Below, in pieces: positions 24,201 to 35,512 of a DNA stretch of 64,000 nt. A program made the translations under genes and the position numbers. Below the pieces are notes generated by a model. The model did not search any database. It worked only from the letters and a program-made list of their open reading frames with translations, and had not been told where the DNA came from. Position 1 is the first letter of the stretch. Each line of letters begins with the position of its first letter. This DNA comes from Aquilaria yunnanensis. Taxonomy: Eukaryota > Streptophyta > Magnoliopsida > Malvales > Thymelaeaceae. The DNA is taken from the NCBI GenBank assembly GCA_039654915.1, contig CM077596.1, positions 78,059,751-78,123,750 of the forward strand. Reading direction: 5' to 3'.

Positions 24201-26589
24201 GAAAAATCATGTAGTTTCTGATGTCTAATGGAATTTGTTATGAACAATCAAAACATAAGGCAAAACACGAATTCACAATTAATACATTAGAATAGCTGGT
24301 TTTCTTATGGCTGAAATTAAATTTCTCCCTAAATAAACAGTGCAAGTTAGCAATCTGGAACCATGTTCCAAGGAAATTATAAAGATAAAAAAAAAAAAAA
24401 AAAGAAACAGAAGCCAATTTTAAGAACTATAACTAAGAGCCACAGAAGCCTACACAAGAAGTTTTCTATTGGTGCAAAACATACTTAAAAGCTTACCCCC
24501 AGTCATACAAAGACACACTTCGAATAAGTGAAACAGATTCTGTCAAGTCATATAACTCAACAACTCCTCTTTTTGTTCCAACAGCTAGGATCTGCTGAGC
24601 AGGAGCAATTGAGGTACATACAGCATCACCATTGCCCAATCTTTTTTCAACTCTAATCAAATCAACTTGCCTCAGACCTTTCTTGCTAACAGAACATGAT
24701 ATAAGCTGTCCATCAGAATATAACACCACCAGCAGCCTCATGGGAAAGCAAAGCTCAAGTTGGACAACTGCAGATTTCATCGAAACCTTCTTGCTGGACA
24801 CCATGCCTCCATGAACTTCCCCAGAAGGGATACCATTGCTTAGAGCATGAGACAATGAATTTACATCCTTAAGACCATCTGAAAAGCGATCAAGTTCTGA
24901 TGCTCCATAGAACTGTGGAAAATTATAACAAGGGAAAGTCTGTAAACTACCAAATACATCTTAAAATCAACTAACAAAAAAGCAGCACGAAGCTACCTCT
25001 CCTTTCCAGGACATACTGTAAAAAGATCCATCGGAAAGCCCAAAAAGCATATGTTTATTATCGCTCACAATGTTACTTCTGCACACAAAAACACACACAA
25101 AAAGAAGACATGAGAACAACAAAAGCACTTGGCATCAGTTTCCTACCCTCATAAAGTAAATTACATGAATAGCACCATCCATGACAAATCTGAACTTACG
25201 TATTCTGAAAAATTGTAGACAAAGGCATCTTATATTTGTTACAGTGTGCACCAACATATTAGACTGAAAAAGGTGCTGTTCAGAATGACGTTGGAAGCAT
25301 GAATGCATAAGTGTATATTGAGCAGAAAAATCATTACAGTGAACAAACTAATTTTCGGCAATTCCTTACATTATTGATGTCAGCATACCAAATCTTAATG
25401 GCTAGAAAATCTAACATCTCGAAACATCCACAGTAGTAAACATTTCATCATATTCCAATGTAAAAATGTTGGAGACTCAATCGAACAATTTTCTCATATA
25501 ATATTTTCAGCCTCTCTGATCAAGCATTGAAGGATTTGAACAACAAAACTTTGTTATATTTGATTGACACATTAATAGCCAGAAACTTGGAATCATTTTA
25601 AGCAAACAAATATGTGGGAAGGAAGCGGATTCAAAATTTAGTAATGAAACTTACGCCTTCAGATCCTTCCCCGTGAAGGGAACTTGCTCATTCAAAACAC
25701 ACGTTATGGTCGCAAGACATAAACCAGAGAGCTGCTTCCCTCCAGCATATACTTTTTTCTCGAGGAAGTGGACCTTGAAAATGTGTATAAACAAAGATGA
25801 TGTCTGCAAAGTTGCAACAAGGCGGGAAAAAAAAAAAAAAAAAAGAGGAAGTCATAACCTAAGACCATCCATGAAGAAATAATATAAGAATGGTTATTTC
25901 AGTTAGCTAAATGATCATGCTTAATAAGGATGCAACAGAAACTACTCCAAACCGTGAAATAGGTGAACATGAACTCTATCTATTTTTCTTAGTCCAATAA
26001 GCATCAGACTGTTACTCAAACAAATTAAAGTCTCTCCATCAAACTGGAGGGTAACTTAGCAGTCTCTAAGCAAAAAGAATTCATAAACATGGAAATTGTG
26101 GCGCTAAGTGCAAACTAGCTAATGCCGAACTATTTGAATCCTGCAAGAGGCATTTTACGAACACATTCACAATTAAACAATAAAACTGAAAAACCCTGAC
26201 GAGCTAGGTTCACCACAAGTGTGCAAGCCGAGTTCGATGAGCTGAAAAACAAAACTTACGAGAACAGCTATCAATTTAGTGTCTGGACTCCAAACTGCCT
26301 GCAAATTCTCGCCCTCTCTCTGCAACGAATCTTCGTCCCTCCTGTACTTCCCCAGCCTCACTTTATGCTGGAAAAAAGGGAAAAAAAATCAATTAAAACC
26401 CTAGTTTCTTCACTGAGACGATTGAATTCCATGCCAAACAACCTGAGACGAGCTCCAGAGCTCGAGATGTGAAGGCGAAACGACGAGCAACATGCGATTG
26501 ACGACTCTGAGATAGACGATCCGCTGGGACGTAGGAAACGAGTTTTGCTCCAGCGGGATCAACTGCGGCCATCCGTACGCCATATACAT
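16512..26589 (-). CDS. RIC1: RIC1 homologue, Rab6-type GEF complex subunit, 23 exons
   Basis: Exons by eye: 26589-26443, 26367-26260, 25803-25655, 25078-24997, 24912-24497, 23917-23488, 23392-23169, 22996-22801, 22629-22487, 22415-22241, 22072-22019, 21770-21591, 21507-21395, 20978-20808, 19991-19934, 18156-18097, 17993-17952, 17860-17733, 17653-17518, 17436-17359, 17192-17076, 16751-16689, 16595-16512. They join without a break into 1117 codons plus TGA, the usual RIC1 length (Arabidopsis At3g61480 type). The N-terminal half is WD-like (AVWSPDTKLIAVL, GPVSCIAWTPDNSAFAVGW, LAVGTKRGVVELYDL); the C-terminal half carries the RIC1 domain (SFSACTEFPCFEPTPQAQSI, EKSHFSHCLEWLLFTVFE). In yeast and animals RIC1 with RGP1 is the nucleotide exchange factor for Ypt6/Rab6 at the Golgi; the plant role (RABH class) is inferred. 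All introns read here are GT-AG. Intron 15 is enlarged by a transposon. It appears intact and is the source of the truncated copy at 34.4-40 kb. Confidence 0.93.
18265..19472. mobile_element. MULE-type element with long terminal inverted repeats in RIC1 intron 15
   Basis: The left end (CCTGAGGTTTAGTGAAAC at about 18290) and the reverse complement of the right end share about 100 bp of inverted repeat, including CCCTGTTTCAAATA and CTACACTTA. The first few bases have decayed and I do not find a clear 9-bp target duplication. The interior is GC-richer, with C/T-rich and AAATCCGAAAA-like repeats, and has no convincing gene. The same family recurs at 38200, 42704, 47172, 47683 and 52550. Confidence 0.75.
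19395..19828. repeat. Recent 217-bp tandem duplication in RIC1 intron 15
   Basis: Bases 19395-19611 are repeated at 19612-19828 with almost no differences (for example GGTCTAGG versus GGTCAAGG). The unit spans the right terminal repeat of the MULE-type element plus flanking intron DNA, so it arose after that insertion. Confidence 0.95.
21203..21243 (+). repeat. (TTA)n microsatellite in RIC1 intron 13
   Basis: About 13-14 uninterrupted TTA/ATT units. A shorter (AG)n run lies at 17200-17216 in intron 20. Confidence 0.95.
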
Positions 26590-29085
26590 CTTTCTCCAAC
26601 CGCTTCGTCGATATATGATATAGCAGATTTGGCCTTCCGGACTGAAAGCAGGATCTAGGAGATGAAACGCATTTTGTCGAAGAAATTCAGATCTCGTAGA
26701 TCTGCTCGCGTTTGCTTAAATTCAACGTTTTTTTTTTTCCTTCCTCAACTCGTTAATGTTGTTTTTCAGTGAGGTTGATTGAAATGGAAAAGAAATGACG
26801 CTTCAGCAGAAAATAGAAAATGCGCTGAATTTGGAGAGTTCGTATGCACGTCGCTCACTAACGCCTAAGTAACCATTTCGAGCCAGCCGTTTCGTTGATC
26901 TGAGTAAGAGGAAGGTTTAATGGTTGATTTACAATTTATGTTCAAGATTTGCCATCATACGGTTACTTCTCAGTAACTAATATGTGAATAAAGTACTAGA
27001 GAATTCGATTGAATAATCTGAAGCATTAGAAAGAATTTTGAGTGCAGGGCTTCAAACTTTTGGGAAAAAAGAAACAAGGATTCTTTTTGCTTGCTATTTT
27101 CACTGTGCTATTGTTTGTTAGGATTTTGCATATTAATTTTGAATGTCTTTTTTCTAATGTTACAAAAATTAGATACTTCCTCCGTCTCATAAAACCTATG
27201 CTTTTGATAATGCACGTAAATTAATACTTCTTTATTCTTTACTTCTTTCTTTTAATAGAAAACTATTAGTTTATTTATTTTTATATAAAGTACATGTATT
27301 TATCTAATTTTTAATAGGCCCTACGTATTTTCATTCTTTAACTTTCTCAACTTTCTCTCCTTTCAATAAATGATATATATATAAAATAATAAAAAAGTTA
27401 CCTTATTTGAAAAGATAGAAATGGGATAACTATTTTGAAACTGCCAAAAAAGAAATAGAGACTAATTATTGTAAAATGGAGGAAGTATCTGTTTTCCTAA
27501 AGACACAAAATATTGAGAGAAAAGTGAGGAGTCCGCACGCTTTAAAATATGCCAATACCGGTATTACTTGAGTTTTCCTTGGGATTGTTAGCATTTCACG
27601 TTAATGCCAACTTATAAAATAAATTAGATCAATAGAGCATCAAATGAAAAAGGTCAATATTGCACATAGAGCGGATCACTATTCAAGTCAAACAAAAAAA
27701 GCTAGAAAATTCAAAAAATTTGGTAATTCAGTTCATTTAAATCAATTTTTCAGTTTGGTTTTCGGTGGAAACTGAAATTAGCCTTGTTCCATTTTCAGTT
27801 CAATTTCAACTAAGGACTTCGAATTAAACAAATTTCTATTTCATTCAAATTTGGATTTTTGATGGATTGTGTCACTCACACACACACACACACCCCTAAC
27901 TTAACTGGGCTTGACTTTGTTTCAGATTGTGTCCTAAATAACCAAAATACACTACCCCATCTCTAGACACACACACGGACATAGCCAATGTCCAACCTCT
28001 CTGAGCTCTATAGATTGGCGATCTCATTTGGTTCAGCTCCGGTCGTCTTGTCTCAGCCTTTCGCTCAAGTAGCTCAGTTTTCTATCACGTCTCACTCCCC
28101 ATTTGCTAGACCAGACAATCTCCGGGCTTCATTCTCACTCTATCGCTCACCCCTCTTCCTCTTATAACACAAATCACACACACAACCAGCAGCCCCCTTT
28201 CCCATAAAGCTCGAATCGAGTGGTAAAGTAGGATTTTTAAGTCTTATATGTTTGGATATTATTTTGGTGTTTTTTATAACGGCATGAGCGTAACTTTTTC
28301 CCACATTTGTTTGGTTTATTCGGTCCACCAATAGGACAACTTGGCTTGGAATGTTAAACTCATGCCAATGAGCTTATCTATTCTTTATATTTTTTGGTTA
28401 TTTCGGTTTGAGCCAAACCAAACTGACATATTTCGATTCGGTTTGAAGTCGGTCTTAAAGTCTATTTTAGGCTATTCGATCTGTTACCATCTGAAATCAA
28501 AAATAAAAAAAACCGACCAATTCAATTCGGTTTTAACTAAAAAAAGGGAATAAGCCCCCTACTACAACCAACTTTTTTTCAAACCACTTGCTGACAACCC
28601 TATTCATTTTGGAAACAACTTTTATGATTAGTATTATAGTTTTTAATGATTTATTTAATGACAGAGATAAAAAAAACTTTTGGATAATTTTTTCAAAACT
28701 CCAATGTTAATTCTTGATGCTAATAGCAAATATGTCCAACATCTTTTAATAATCTTGCAATGAAAGAGCACATATAGGACTATTACAAATTTGGCATTTC
28801 TGCTTATCATTTAGTTTTGTTTTGTATCCTCCAAATATAATTTTAGTAAAATTTTAAATTTCATGCCTAATAATAGCAAAAACCTATTCTCTACCGCCTC
28901 CTCCAAAACCATTTCATCTACCATTTTCGGCCAGATTTATACTTTGGTCTAAATTTAGCTGATTTTCTTTCATTTCTTTTATTGCATTATTGTCATAGTC
29001 AATGTTATCTATCAGATTTTATGGTGAATACAGCGTTCTTAAAATCATGGTGTTCAAGAGCAATTATGGTGGTTGACAGATGGGT
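26590..29085. other. RIC1 5' flank and intergenic DNA private to copy A
   Basis: Bases 26590-26778 are the RIC1 leader and promoter-proximal region, conserved in copy B. Beyond that are AT-rich DNA, a Stowaway-like MITE (27176-27485), a (CA)n run near 27878-27893, and diverged CGGTTT/AACCGA-rich DNA at about 27720-28530 that may be a worn transposon. No gene recognised. Confidence 0.5.
27176..27485. mobile_element. Stowaway-like MITE, 310 bp, TA flanks
   Basis: The ends read CTTCCTCCGTCTC and GGAGGAAG in inverted orientation, flanked by TA on both sides (27174-27175, 27486-27487). This is the CTCCCTCCGT-type terminus of Stowaway (Tc1/mariner) MITEs. It is AT-rich inside and non-coding. Confidence 0.8.
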
Positions 29086-29499
29086 CTACTGAACTCTTGG
29101 CCTTACTAGGGTGTCCTGATAATTAGCAACAGATAAGGAGACGATTGCATAAAATAAAGTTAGTGCTTATTTTTTTTTAGGTTTTATTGGTAGTTTTTTT
29201 TTTATAGATATTCTTTTTCAAGCCTTTGATGCTTGGTTGGTTTCAACACTGTTTGGTTATTTTTAGTTTAGTTTGGGTTTTGTACCAGTTATTTGTAAAT
29301 TTTCTATTTCAAATTTATTCTGTTTTACATGAAATATTTGATTTAATCCGATTTTCCTCATTTACGTTTAATGTATAAAGGACATGTAGCCTTTTATTAG
29401 CCAGCTTTATGTTCTTATTGTCCGGTAAGATCTTATGTCATTGTTAGTTTATAAGATACTGTTTGACTCACTTTTAATTTGAATAAAGTATTTTTTATG

Positions 29500-29500
<1 letters not shown>

Positions 29501-29536
<36 letters not shown>

Positions 29537-29546
29537 GTATGTATAT
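29501..29546 (+). repeat. Compound (AT)n (GTAT)n microsatellite
   Basis: About 12 AT units followed by about 5 GTAT units. The copy-B counterpart (about 41490) has only a short ATATATATA, so the repeat expanded in copy A or shrank in copy B. Confidence 0.9.
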
Positions 29547-30049
29547 AATCTCAAGAATAATGAAAGGCGGAACAAACTAAGTTTATGGGTCCATTGTTTT
29601 TTTCCACACTCAAGAAGACTTACACTATATTCATTTTAATTTAAATCAACTTAATTCAAAATTACTTGTTCTCACGTTTACATCTCTAATTTCATTTGAA
29701 AATTAATAATATATAGGTTTAACAATCCATTGAAAATAAAATTTTTATAATTTTTACTTTTAATGCCTATAAAAAAGAAAATTCATAAAAATTTATAACA
29801 TAATAAATTTTATAAAAAAAATAATATTTTCTCTCAAATTAAATTAGTTCCGTATAGAAAAATATATAAATAAACCTAAATTAAATTTGCTTAAGTTAAA
29901 AATAAATCTATCGCTTCATATTAAGACAATTCTAAATAATTACAAGTAGTTGTTTAAGCAAAACTCCAAATGCAATCATTTCAAATATAAATAGGAAGAT
30001 GTAGCAAATGTTTAACATCATGACAATTTGTTGTTCAAAATAAATACTA

Positions 30050-30284
30050 CTACCTCGGTCACATATTCTTTGCACCATTTGACTTTTTTACATAGTTTGA
30101 TTTGAATTTATTTATATTAGTATTTGTTAGAAAAATTTTTAAAAAAATATATTTAGAAACTATATCTTTTAATTTATTATTTTTATATACAGGTTCTTCA
30201 TTTATATACTAAAATGTTAAAAATAAAAAATCATAAATTAATTGTTGAAAAGTGAATTGTGCAAAAAATTTGGAACGAATGGGG
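30050..30284. mobile_element. Stowaway-like MITE, 235 bp, absent from copy B
   Basis: The left end CTACCTCGGTCACATATT and the right end GGAACGAATGGGG are inverted relatives of the Stowaway terminus, flanked by TA. At the matching place in copy B (about 42052) the flanks AATAAATAC and TTTTCTCATCATTCATGG are joined directly, so this element inserted after the segmental duplication. Confidence 0.7.
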
Positions 30285-32349
30285 TATTTTTTTTTTCTCA
30301 TCATTCATGGTTGGTGATGGAGGAAGAAGAGTGAGAGTGCATCGCCAACCTGCTTTCCAACAACTTCTCCAAACTATCCCCTTGAGTTGCGCCACATAAA
30401 TGCAAGGTCTTACTCACTTTGTGGGTTAATTCTACCCACAAATAGTAGTACTATTAACCAAATTCTCTTTTATTTGGATGACAATATCAACCACTATCAA
30501 ATTCACTAGCTCTTGCTGATACTAATTACATTGAAATGTCGTCTAGACCAGCTACTTATTTTATTTGTTAACTTTCATTGTTTAAGTGACATTGAACTGA
30601 TAAGCTTTAGACACAAGGTACCTATGTTATTTGTTAAATTCCATTGTTTAAGTGACATTGAACTGATAAGCTTAAAGCTTTAAATTGAGCTCAAGCTTTA
30701 AAAAGTTTGACAATGTTGATAGTTGAGCTCTTAGGACCTCAGTGTTATCATTGCCTTATCACACACACAAAGCAAAGGGGATACGACAACCAAAAAGAGC
30801 AAAACTCCTTTTTATTAATGAAAAGAAAAATCTTGTTCACAAAGATCAAAAGGCGTTGATTGAAAAGAGTTATTCCAAATATTGGGTGACAACTCATCTA
30901 AACCTAATTTAATCGTGAGAAAAGTTCTTTTCATAATGGGACATGTAAAGTGAGAAATCATATGTTTGTGGTGCTGGAGAAGCCTGTACCCCAAATTAAC
31001 ATACCCGTTTGCTTCATTATGATTTAAATTGGTTGGATCGGCTCTTCAATTTTTCCAATTGGTTTGAACATAGACATATAAAAAGATGCCCTTGCTATAC
31101 GAAGGGCACAACATAGCCCAGGAACTATACAGGCCTTTATAGTATATCGTTAGTTTGTAAGGGCAAAAGGTTTCAAACCAAAAGCTAGACAGTCACTTAT
31201 TTCATCATCTCCAAACAAATTGTGTCTCACAAGGCAACATTTGGAACGAAACAACAATGTTGTGTATAGTTGAAGGAGTTCACCTATCTTGGCTTAAAGA
31301 ATTTGACCATGAATGCATGAATTAATGAAATAGCACCAAGATTGTTTTATTTATCCCATTCTATAGGAAAAAATTCAATAATATTTCAAAATTGCTAAGG
31401 TTGCTTTTCAAGTACTAATGTCTAGCATCCTTATGCAAAGATTATTGAGAAGCATAAGCAGTTTATTACGAAGATCCAATGTCATTGATATTTGCCACAT
31501 TACAAAGGGTAGTCAATGGGCAAGCTTTCTTACTGGTATAGACAACAGTACTTTTTAATCGTGAGATTATGAAATTATGCACAATTTTACTAGGGTTTGT
31601 GCAACTGCATACAATGAGTTTTGTTTGTTTGTAGCTAGTTTTGTGTTCATTGTAAGCATTTTATATTCTTTAGGGAGATCATGAAATTAATCGCTATTGG
31701 TTTCCTCCTGTTTGGTATATATTTGCTTGGTTTTATGTCATCACAATTTCCTAAAAACAACATTCAAAAGTGGTGGGCAAAATCAATCAACAAGAACTTG
31801 TTTGTAGTTAGTAGTTACAACCCTAATAATTTATTTGATACATTTGCCTTCTATCATCTCACATGTTTTCAAATTTTTTTTGTATATAAAGCATGTTGTT
31901 ATAACTTTAGTTCATTCAAGTGCCTTCAAGGTGCTAGGAAGCTCAAAGAATTTGGGGAAGAGATCGTTTCACCCAAAAATTTTGTTGACTACACCATAAG
32001 GGCATATCATTAAGCCAGCAAAGTTAAAGTTTGTGCTTTTTTGATATTTAAATACATGATTAGATATGATTTTGTTTACAAACAATATTATCCATGCAAA
32101 ATTAGTTAGGAGTACACTATCTTCCAACAAAAGAAAAAATGTCAAAAATTAGTCAATGTTTATTGTGCATACTAATGCATTTTCATTTTCAATGTTCATT
32201 TATTGTACATCTTAATGATATTTTTTTCTTGCTTTTTTGTTTTATAAGGAAATTCAACTATTTTGTCTTGAGAACTTTCTTCAACTGGTCTCAATGGATG
32301 AGGTTTAATAACATCTCGATTTCCAGCAATTTGTGAAGGTTGTTTAATA

Positions 32350-33167
32350 CTCCCACCATCCCGGGTTTTCTACTCCATTTGTGTTTGACACGGAAATTAA
32401 TAAATGATAAAAGTATGTATCTTTTTTCAATTTTACCCTTGGCCCACCTTTCTCTTACCCCATCTCATCTACTACTGCCAACTATTGTTTCTTCTTCAGC
32501 AGCCCTTCACCATCTGCTACTCTTTCTCCCACAACCCTTCACTCTCCATCTCCTTTTCTCCAGTCTCGCCATCGCTCCCTTCATTGATTTCACCATCTGT
32601 CTTCATGTCTTTTGCGTCCCTTAGCATCAGATTTTTCAACATCCTTTCTCCGATCTCTTGCCATCCTTCACGTCCGATCTCTGGCTGTCCAGACCTCCTC
32701 ACCCCATCATTCTTCGCATCCGATCTCTCTCCATCATTTGCATTCGATCTTCTTGCCTCATCACCTATCACTTGCCGCACTGGCTTCCTCACCTTAATCT
32801 CCTCGCCCCGATTTACTCCCTCTAAATCACCGCCACCTCTCGCCTACTCACCTAATCTCAAATTAATTCACCCTTCTCCAATCTCATCATCTCACCAAAT
32901 CAAATCTTGCCGGAAAATCACCACCGCCAATCAAGAAAAGAAAAAGACTGACTCACCGTTGACAATAGTAGATTGATCACCCAAGGTGGCATGGTGGCAT
33001 TGGGATTGATTGCTCCAAATTTGTCTACTTTAGTTGTTTCAAAGTAAAAGTAGAAGAGGGCACAATGATCATTATGTATGATAAAACTTACCCAAAAAGA
33101 AAATTATGTAGATAACTTGAGACGGCCCAAAATGATAAATGAAGCAGAAAACCTAGGACGGAGGGAG
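32350..33167. mobile_element. Long Stowaway-like element with a C/T-rich insert, 818 bp
   Basis: The left end CTCCCACCATCCCGGGTTTT and the reverse complement of the right end CTCCCTCCGTCCTAGGTTTT match over about 45 bp. TA flanks both ends (32348-32349, 33168-33169). The interior (about 32430-32960) is strongly C/T-rich with many TCNCC and TCATC words and open in several frames only because of composition. It sits exactly at the centre of the foldback. Confidence 0.8.
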
Positions 33168-33902
33168 TAAGAAAATGGAAATACTCATCCTCCTACTTCC
33201 AAATTCAAACCCTACTTTTGCCACAAATTGCTAAACATTAAGATACTTATAAACCTTATCAATTAAGGCTAGTTGAAGAAAGTTTTCAAGATGAAACAAT
33301 TAAATTTCCTTATGAAATTAAAAAAAAAACAAGAAAAAAAGAACACCGTTAAGATTTACAGTAAATAAACATTAAAAATGAAAATACATTAATATGTAAC
33401 CCAAACCTTGGGTAATTTTTGACATTTTGCTTCCATTGAAAAACAGTAAACCTCTAACTAATTTTGCATGCATGATATTGTTTGTTTACAAAATCATGCA
33501 TAGCCATGTATTTAGAATAAACATAACCTTAAACTTTGCCAATTTGACGACTTGCCCTTGTAGCACAGTCGACTAATTTCTGGGTGAGACCTCCTCTTAC
33601 CCAAGTCCTCTGAGCTTCCTAGTACTCGAAAACATGTAGATAAATTAAAAGAATAGCAACATGCTTCATATGCAAAAAAAATTGAAAACATATGAGATAA
33701 TATAAAATAAATATATAAAATAATGTATAAGTACCTAATGCCAAACTTTACTCATCACTTTTGAATGATTTGTTATTTTTCTCGAGGAAATTGTGTTGTC
33801 ATTACTAAGATTGGAACCAAGCAAACACATATCAGAAAAAATGAAACCTAGAATACTTAATTTCACAATCTCGTTAAAAGAATAAAGAGCTAGAATAAAC
33901 AC

Positions 33903-34156
33903 AAAATAGCTACAAACAAATCAAACTCATTGTATATGTTTACAAGTTCCACAATGCCCACTAAACTAGTGCATAATAATATTCGCGATTTTGAAGTATT
34001 ATCGTCTAATTTAATAAGAAAACTTACATAAAATAGCTACAAACAAACCAAACTCATTGTATATGTTTACAAGTTCCACAATGCCCACTAAACTAGTGCA
34101 TAATAATATTCGCGATTTAGAAGTATTATCGTCCATTTTAATAAGAAAACTTACAT
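33903..34156. repeat. 127-bp tandem duplication in the right foldback arm
   Basis: Bases 33903-34029 repeat at 34030-34156 almost exactly (CAAACCAAACTC versus CAAATCAAACTC, and two other changes). The left arm has one copy, so this is a late event in the right arm. Confidence 0.9.
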
Positions 34157-34492
34157 GTTGACTACCCTCTCTAATATGTGTCAAAATATCAATGAGATTA
34201 GGTCTTACAATGAGCTACTTATGCTTCTCAATTATCTATGGATAAGGATGCCAAATATTAGACCTTGGAAACGACTTTACCAATCTTGAAATCTTTATGA
34301 AATATTGTTGGATTTTTCCTAGAGAAGGGAATAATATATAGTACGATCTTGATGCTATTTCATTGATTTATGCAACAACAATGACTTTTCCCAGCCATCA
34401 TAGACCTTTACATTGAATCTTCTGTTCTTGTGTAATATCTCAAAAAACTAGCCATTTCTTCATCCGTATGCCATACAAAATCAACCCGTGGA

Positions 34493-35512
34493 TAGGGGTG
34501 AAAAGGGGCCGGGCTTTTTTCGAGTAGCTTGAACTCGAGCTCAAGTATTTCGAGTCAAGCTTATTCGAGCTCGAGTCGCAAAATGGGCTTGAATACTTTT
34601 TTGGGCCGAGCTCAAGCCTGGATGTACCCAGCCCTATGAGCTCGCAAGCCTACCAAGCCCTAAGTCCTAACCCTTGTTTCCTTTATCCCTTAAGCCTAAC
34701 GCCTGAAGCTTGCTGCTTGCCCAACCCAATCTCATTCTCGTCCACCCAGCCGTTCGACCACCACTGAGAATTCCAGCACATTCAAGTCTCGACAACGATT
34801 ATCGCTAAGCAGAAACCACCAAGGATCGCACGGCGCACCTCTAGCCTTGCTTCCCCGTTGCCTCCGCTTACCCAACGCCACACCTCTTGCCTTAATTACT
34901 CAACATCGACGCCCCAAGCCTTGCAAAGGACGGCCAAGGGTTGACTCCCTAAGCGGATGCTGGACGCCGAATGTCGGAGACGAGATCGTCTGCACCGAAT
35001 TTGAATCTTCATCTGCGCCCAAGCTTGAATAGTCGCCGTCGCCCCATTGCAAATCTAGGTTTCCGATCTTCTGCTGATTTCGTGATGTGTGCTTAAATCC
35101 CCTGTGATTTGGACTTTGGTGACCCAGGAATTGACACAAAAGCCGTCAAATGATGGACTATGGTGGCTCTGCTATAAAAGTGAGGAAGACGATGACTCAG
35201 TTGTGGGATTCACAACACCATGGTAGAATAACAAATGATTAGAAAGTTTGGGACAGGTTCTCTAATTTTTTATCTTCTCTAGAAAATTGCAGATTTGGTC
35301 CCCCATCTTTGTTCTAAGGTGTAATTATAGCACTGAAGATTCATATGTGTCATTCGAGCCCAAACAGAGTTCGGACCGAGCTTGAGCCTACCTCGAGCCT
35401 AAAAAAATTGAGCTTGAGCAATTCGAGCTCGAGCTCGAGTACTACCAAATATCAAAGGGCCTGAGCTCGAGCCCAATAGGCTCGGGCTCGGCCCGGCCCA
35501 TTTTCACCCCTA
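34493..35512. mobile_element. Non-autonomous hAT-type element inside RIC1 pseudo-exon 7, 1020 bp
   Basis: Inverted ends TAGGGGTGAAAAGGGGCCGG and CCGGCCCATTTTCACCCCTA. The flanking octamers CCCGTGGA (34485-34492) and CCAATGGA (35513-35520) each differ from the undisrupted sequence of copy A (CCCATGAA, around 23310) and fit an original CCCATGGA duplicated on insertion. Both ends are rich in GCTCGAGCTCGAG palindromes. There is no transposase. It splits exon 7 of the pseudogene. Confidence 0.85.

Larger units (their letters stand above)
23190..31220. repeat. Tandem segmental duplication, copy A (RIC1 exon 7 to upstream intergenic DNA)
   Basis: This stretch is matched in the same order and orientation by about 34370-43727 (copy B). 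Matching blocks include RIC1 exons 7 to 1 with their introns (23190-26778 with 34370-40242), DNA around 29090-29480 (with about 41120-41470), 30290-30540 (with 42050-42300), and 30650-31220 (with about 43170-43727). Copy A has private DNA at 26780-29085 and copy B at 40243-41100. Because copy A contains the complete RIC1 gene and copy B leads into SYP71, the ancestral order was RIC1, spacer, SYP71. Confidence 0.85.
31313..34368. repeat. Large foldback: two ~1-kb inverted arms around a Stowaway-like element
   Basis: Left arm about 31313-32347; right arm about 33170-34368. Reverse-complementing the right arm recovers the left arm in order: AATGAAATAGCACCAAGATT, GAGAAGCATAAG, AATGAGTTTTGTTTGTTTGT, GCTAGGAAGCTCA, GCAAAATTAGTTAG, and AACTTTCTTCAACTGGTCTC next to the loop. 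The arms are diverged, very roughly 75-80% by eye. The loop is the 818-bp element at 32350-33167. The structure fills the junction between duplication copies A and B. A 110-codon open frame in the left arm (31681-32013) has no recognisable domain, and its counterpart in the right arm is broken. Confidence 0.8.

Noticed and set aside
31681..32013. 110-codon open frame in the left foldback arm
   Set aside because: Starts with a hydrophobic segment but has no recognisable domain, and the corresponding sequence in the other arm is broken; treated as chance unless transcripts show otherwise.
32404..32976. Long open frames (up to 190 codons) on both strands
   Set aside because: They lie in C/T-rich cargo of a Stowaway-like element; translation is Ser/Pro/Leu low complexity and open in several frames only because of composition.
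34847..35139. Overlapping open frames on both strands inside the hAT element
   Set aside because: GC-rich transposon interior; no domain, and both strands open by composition.
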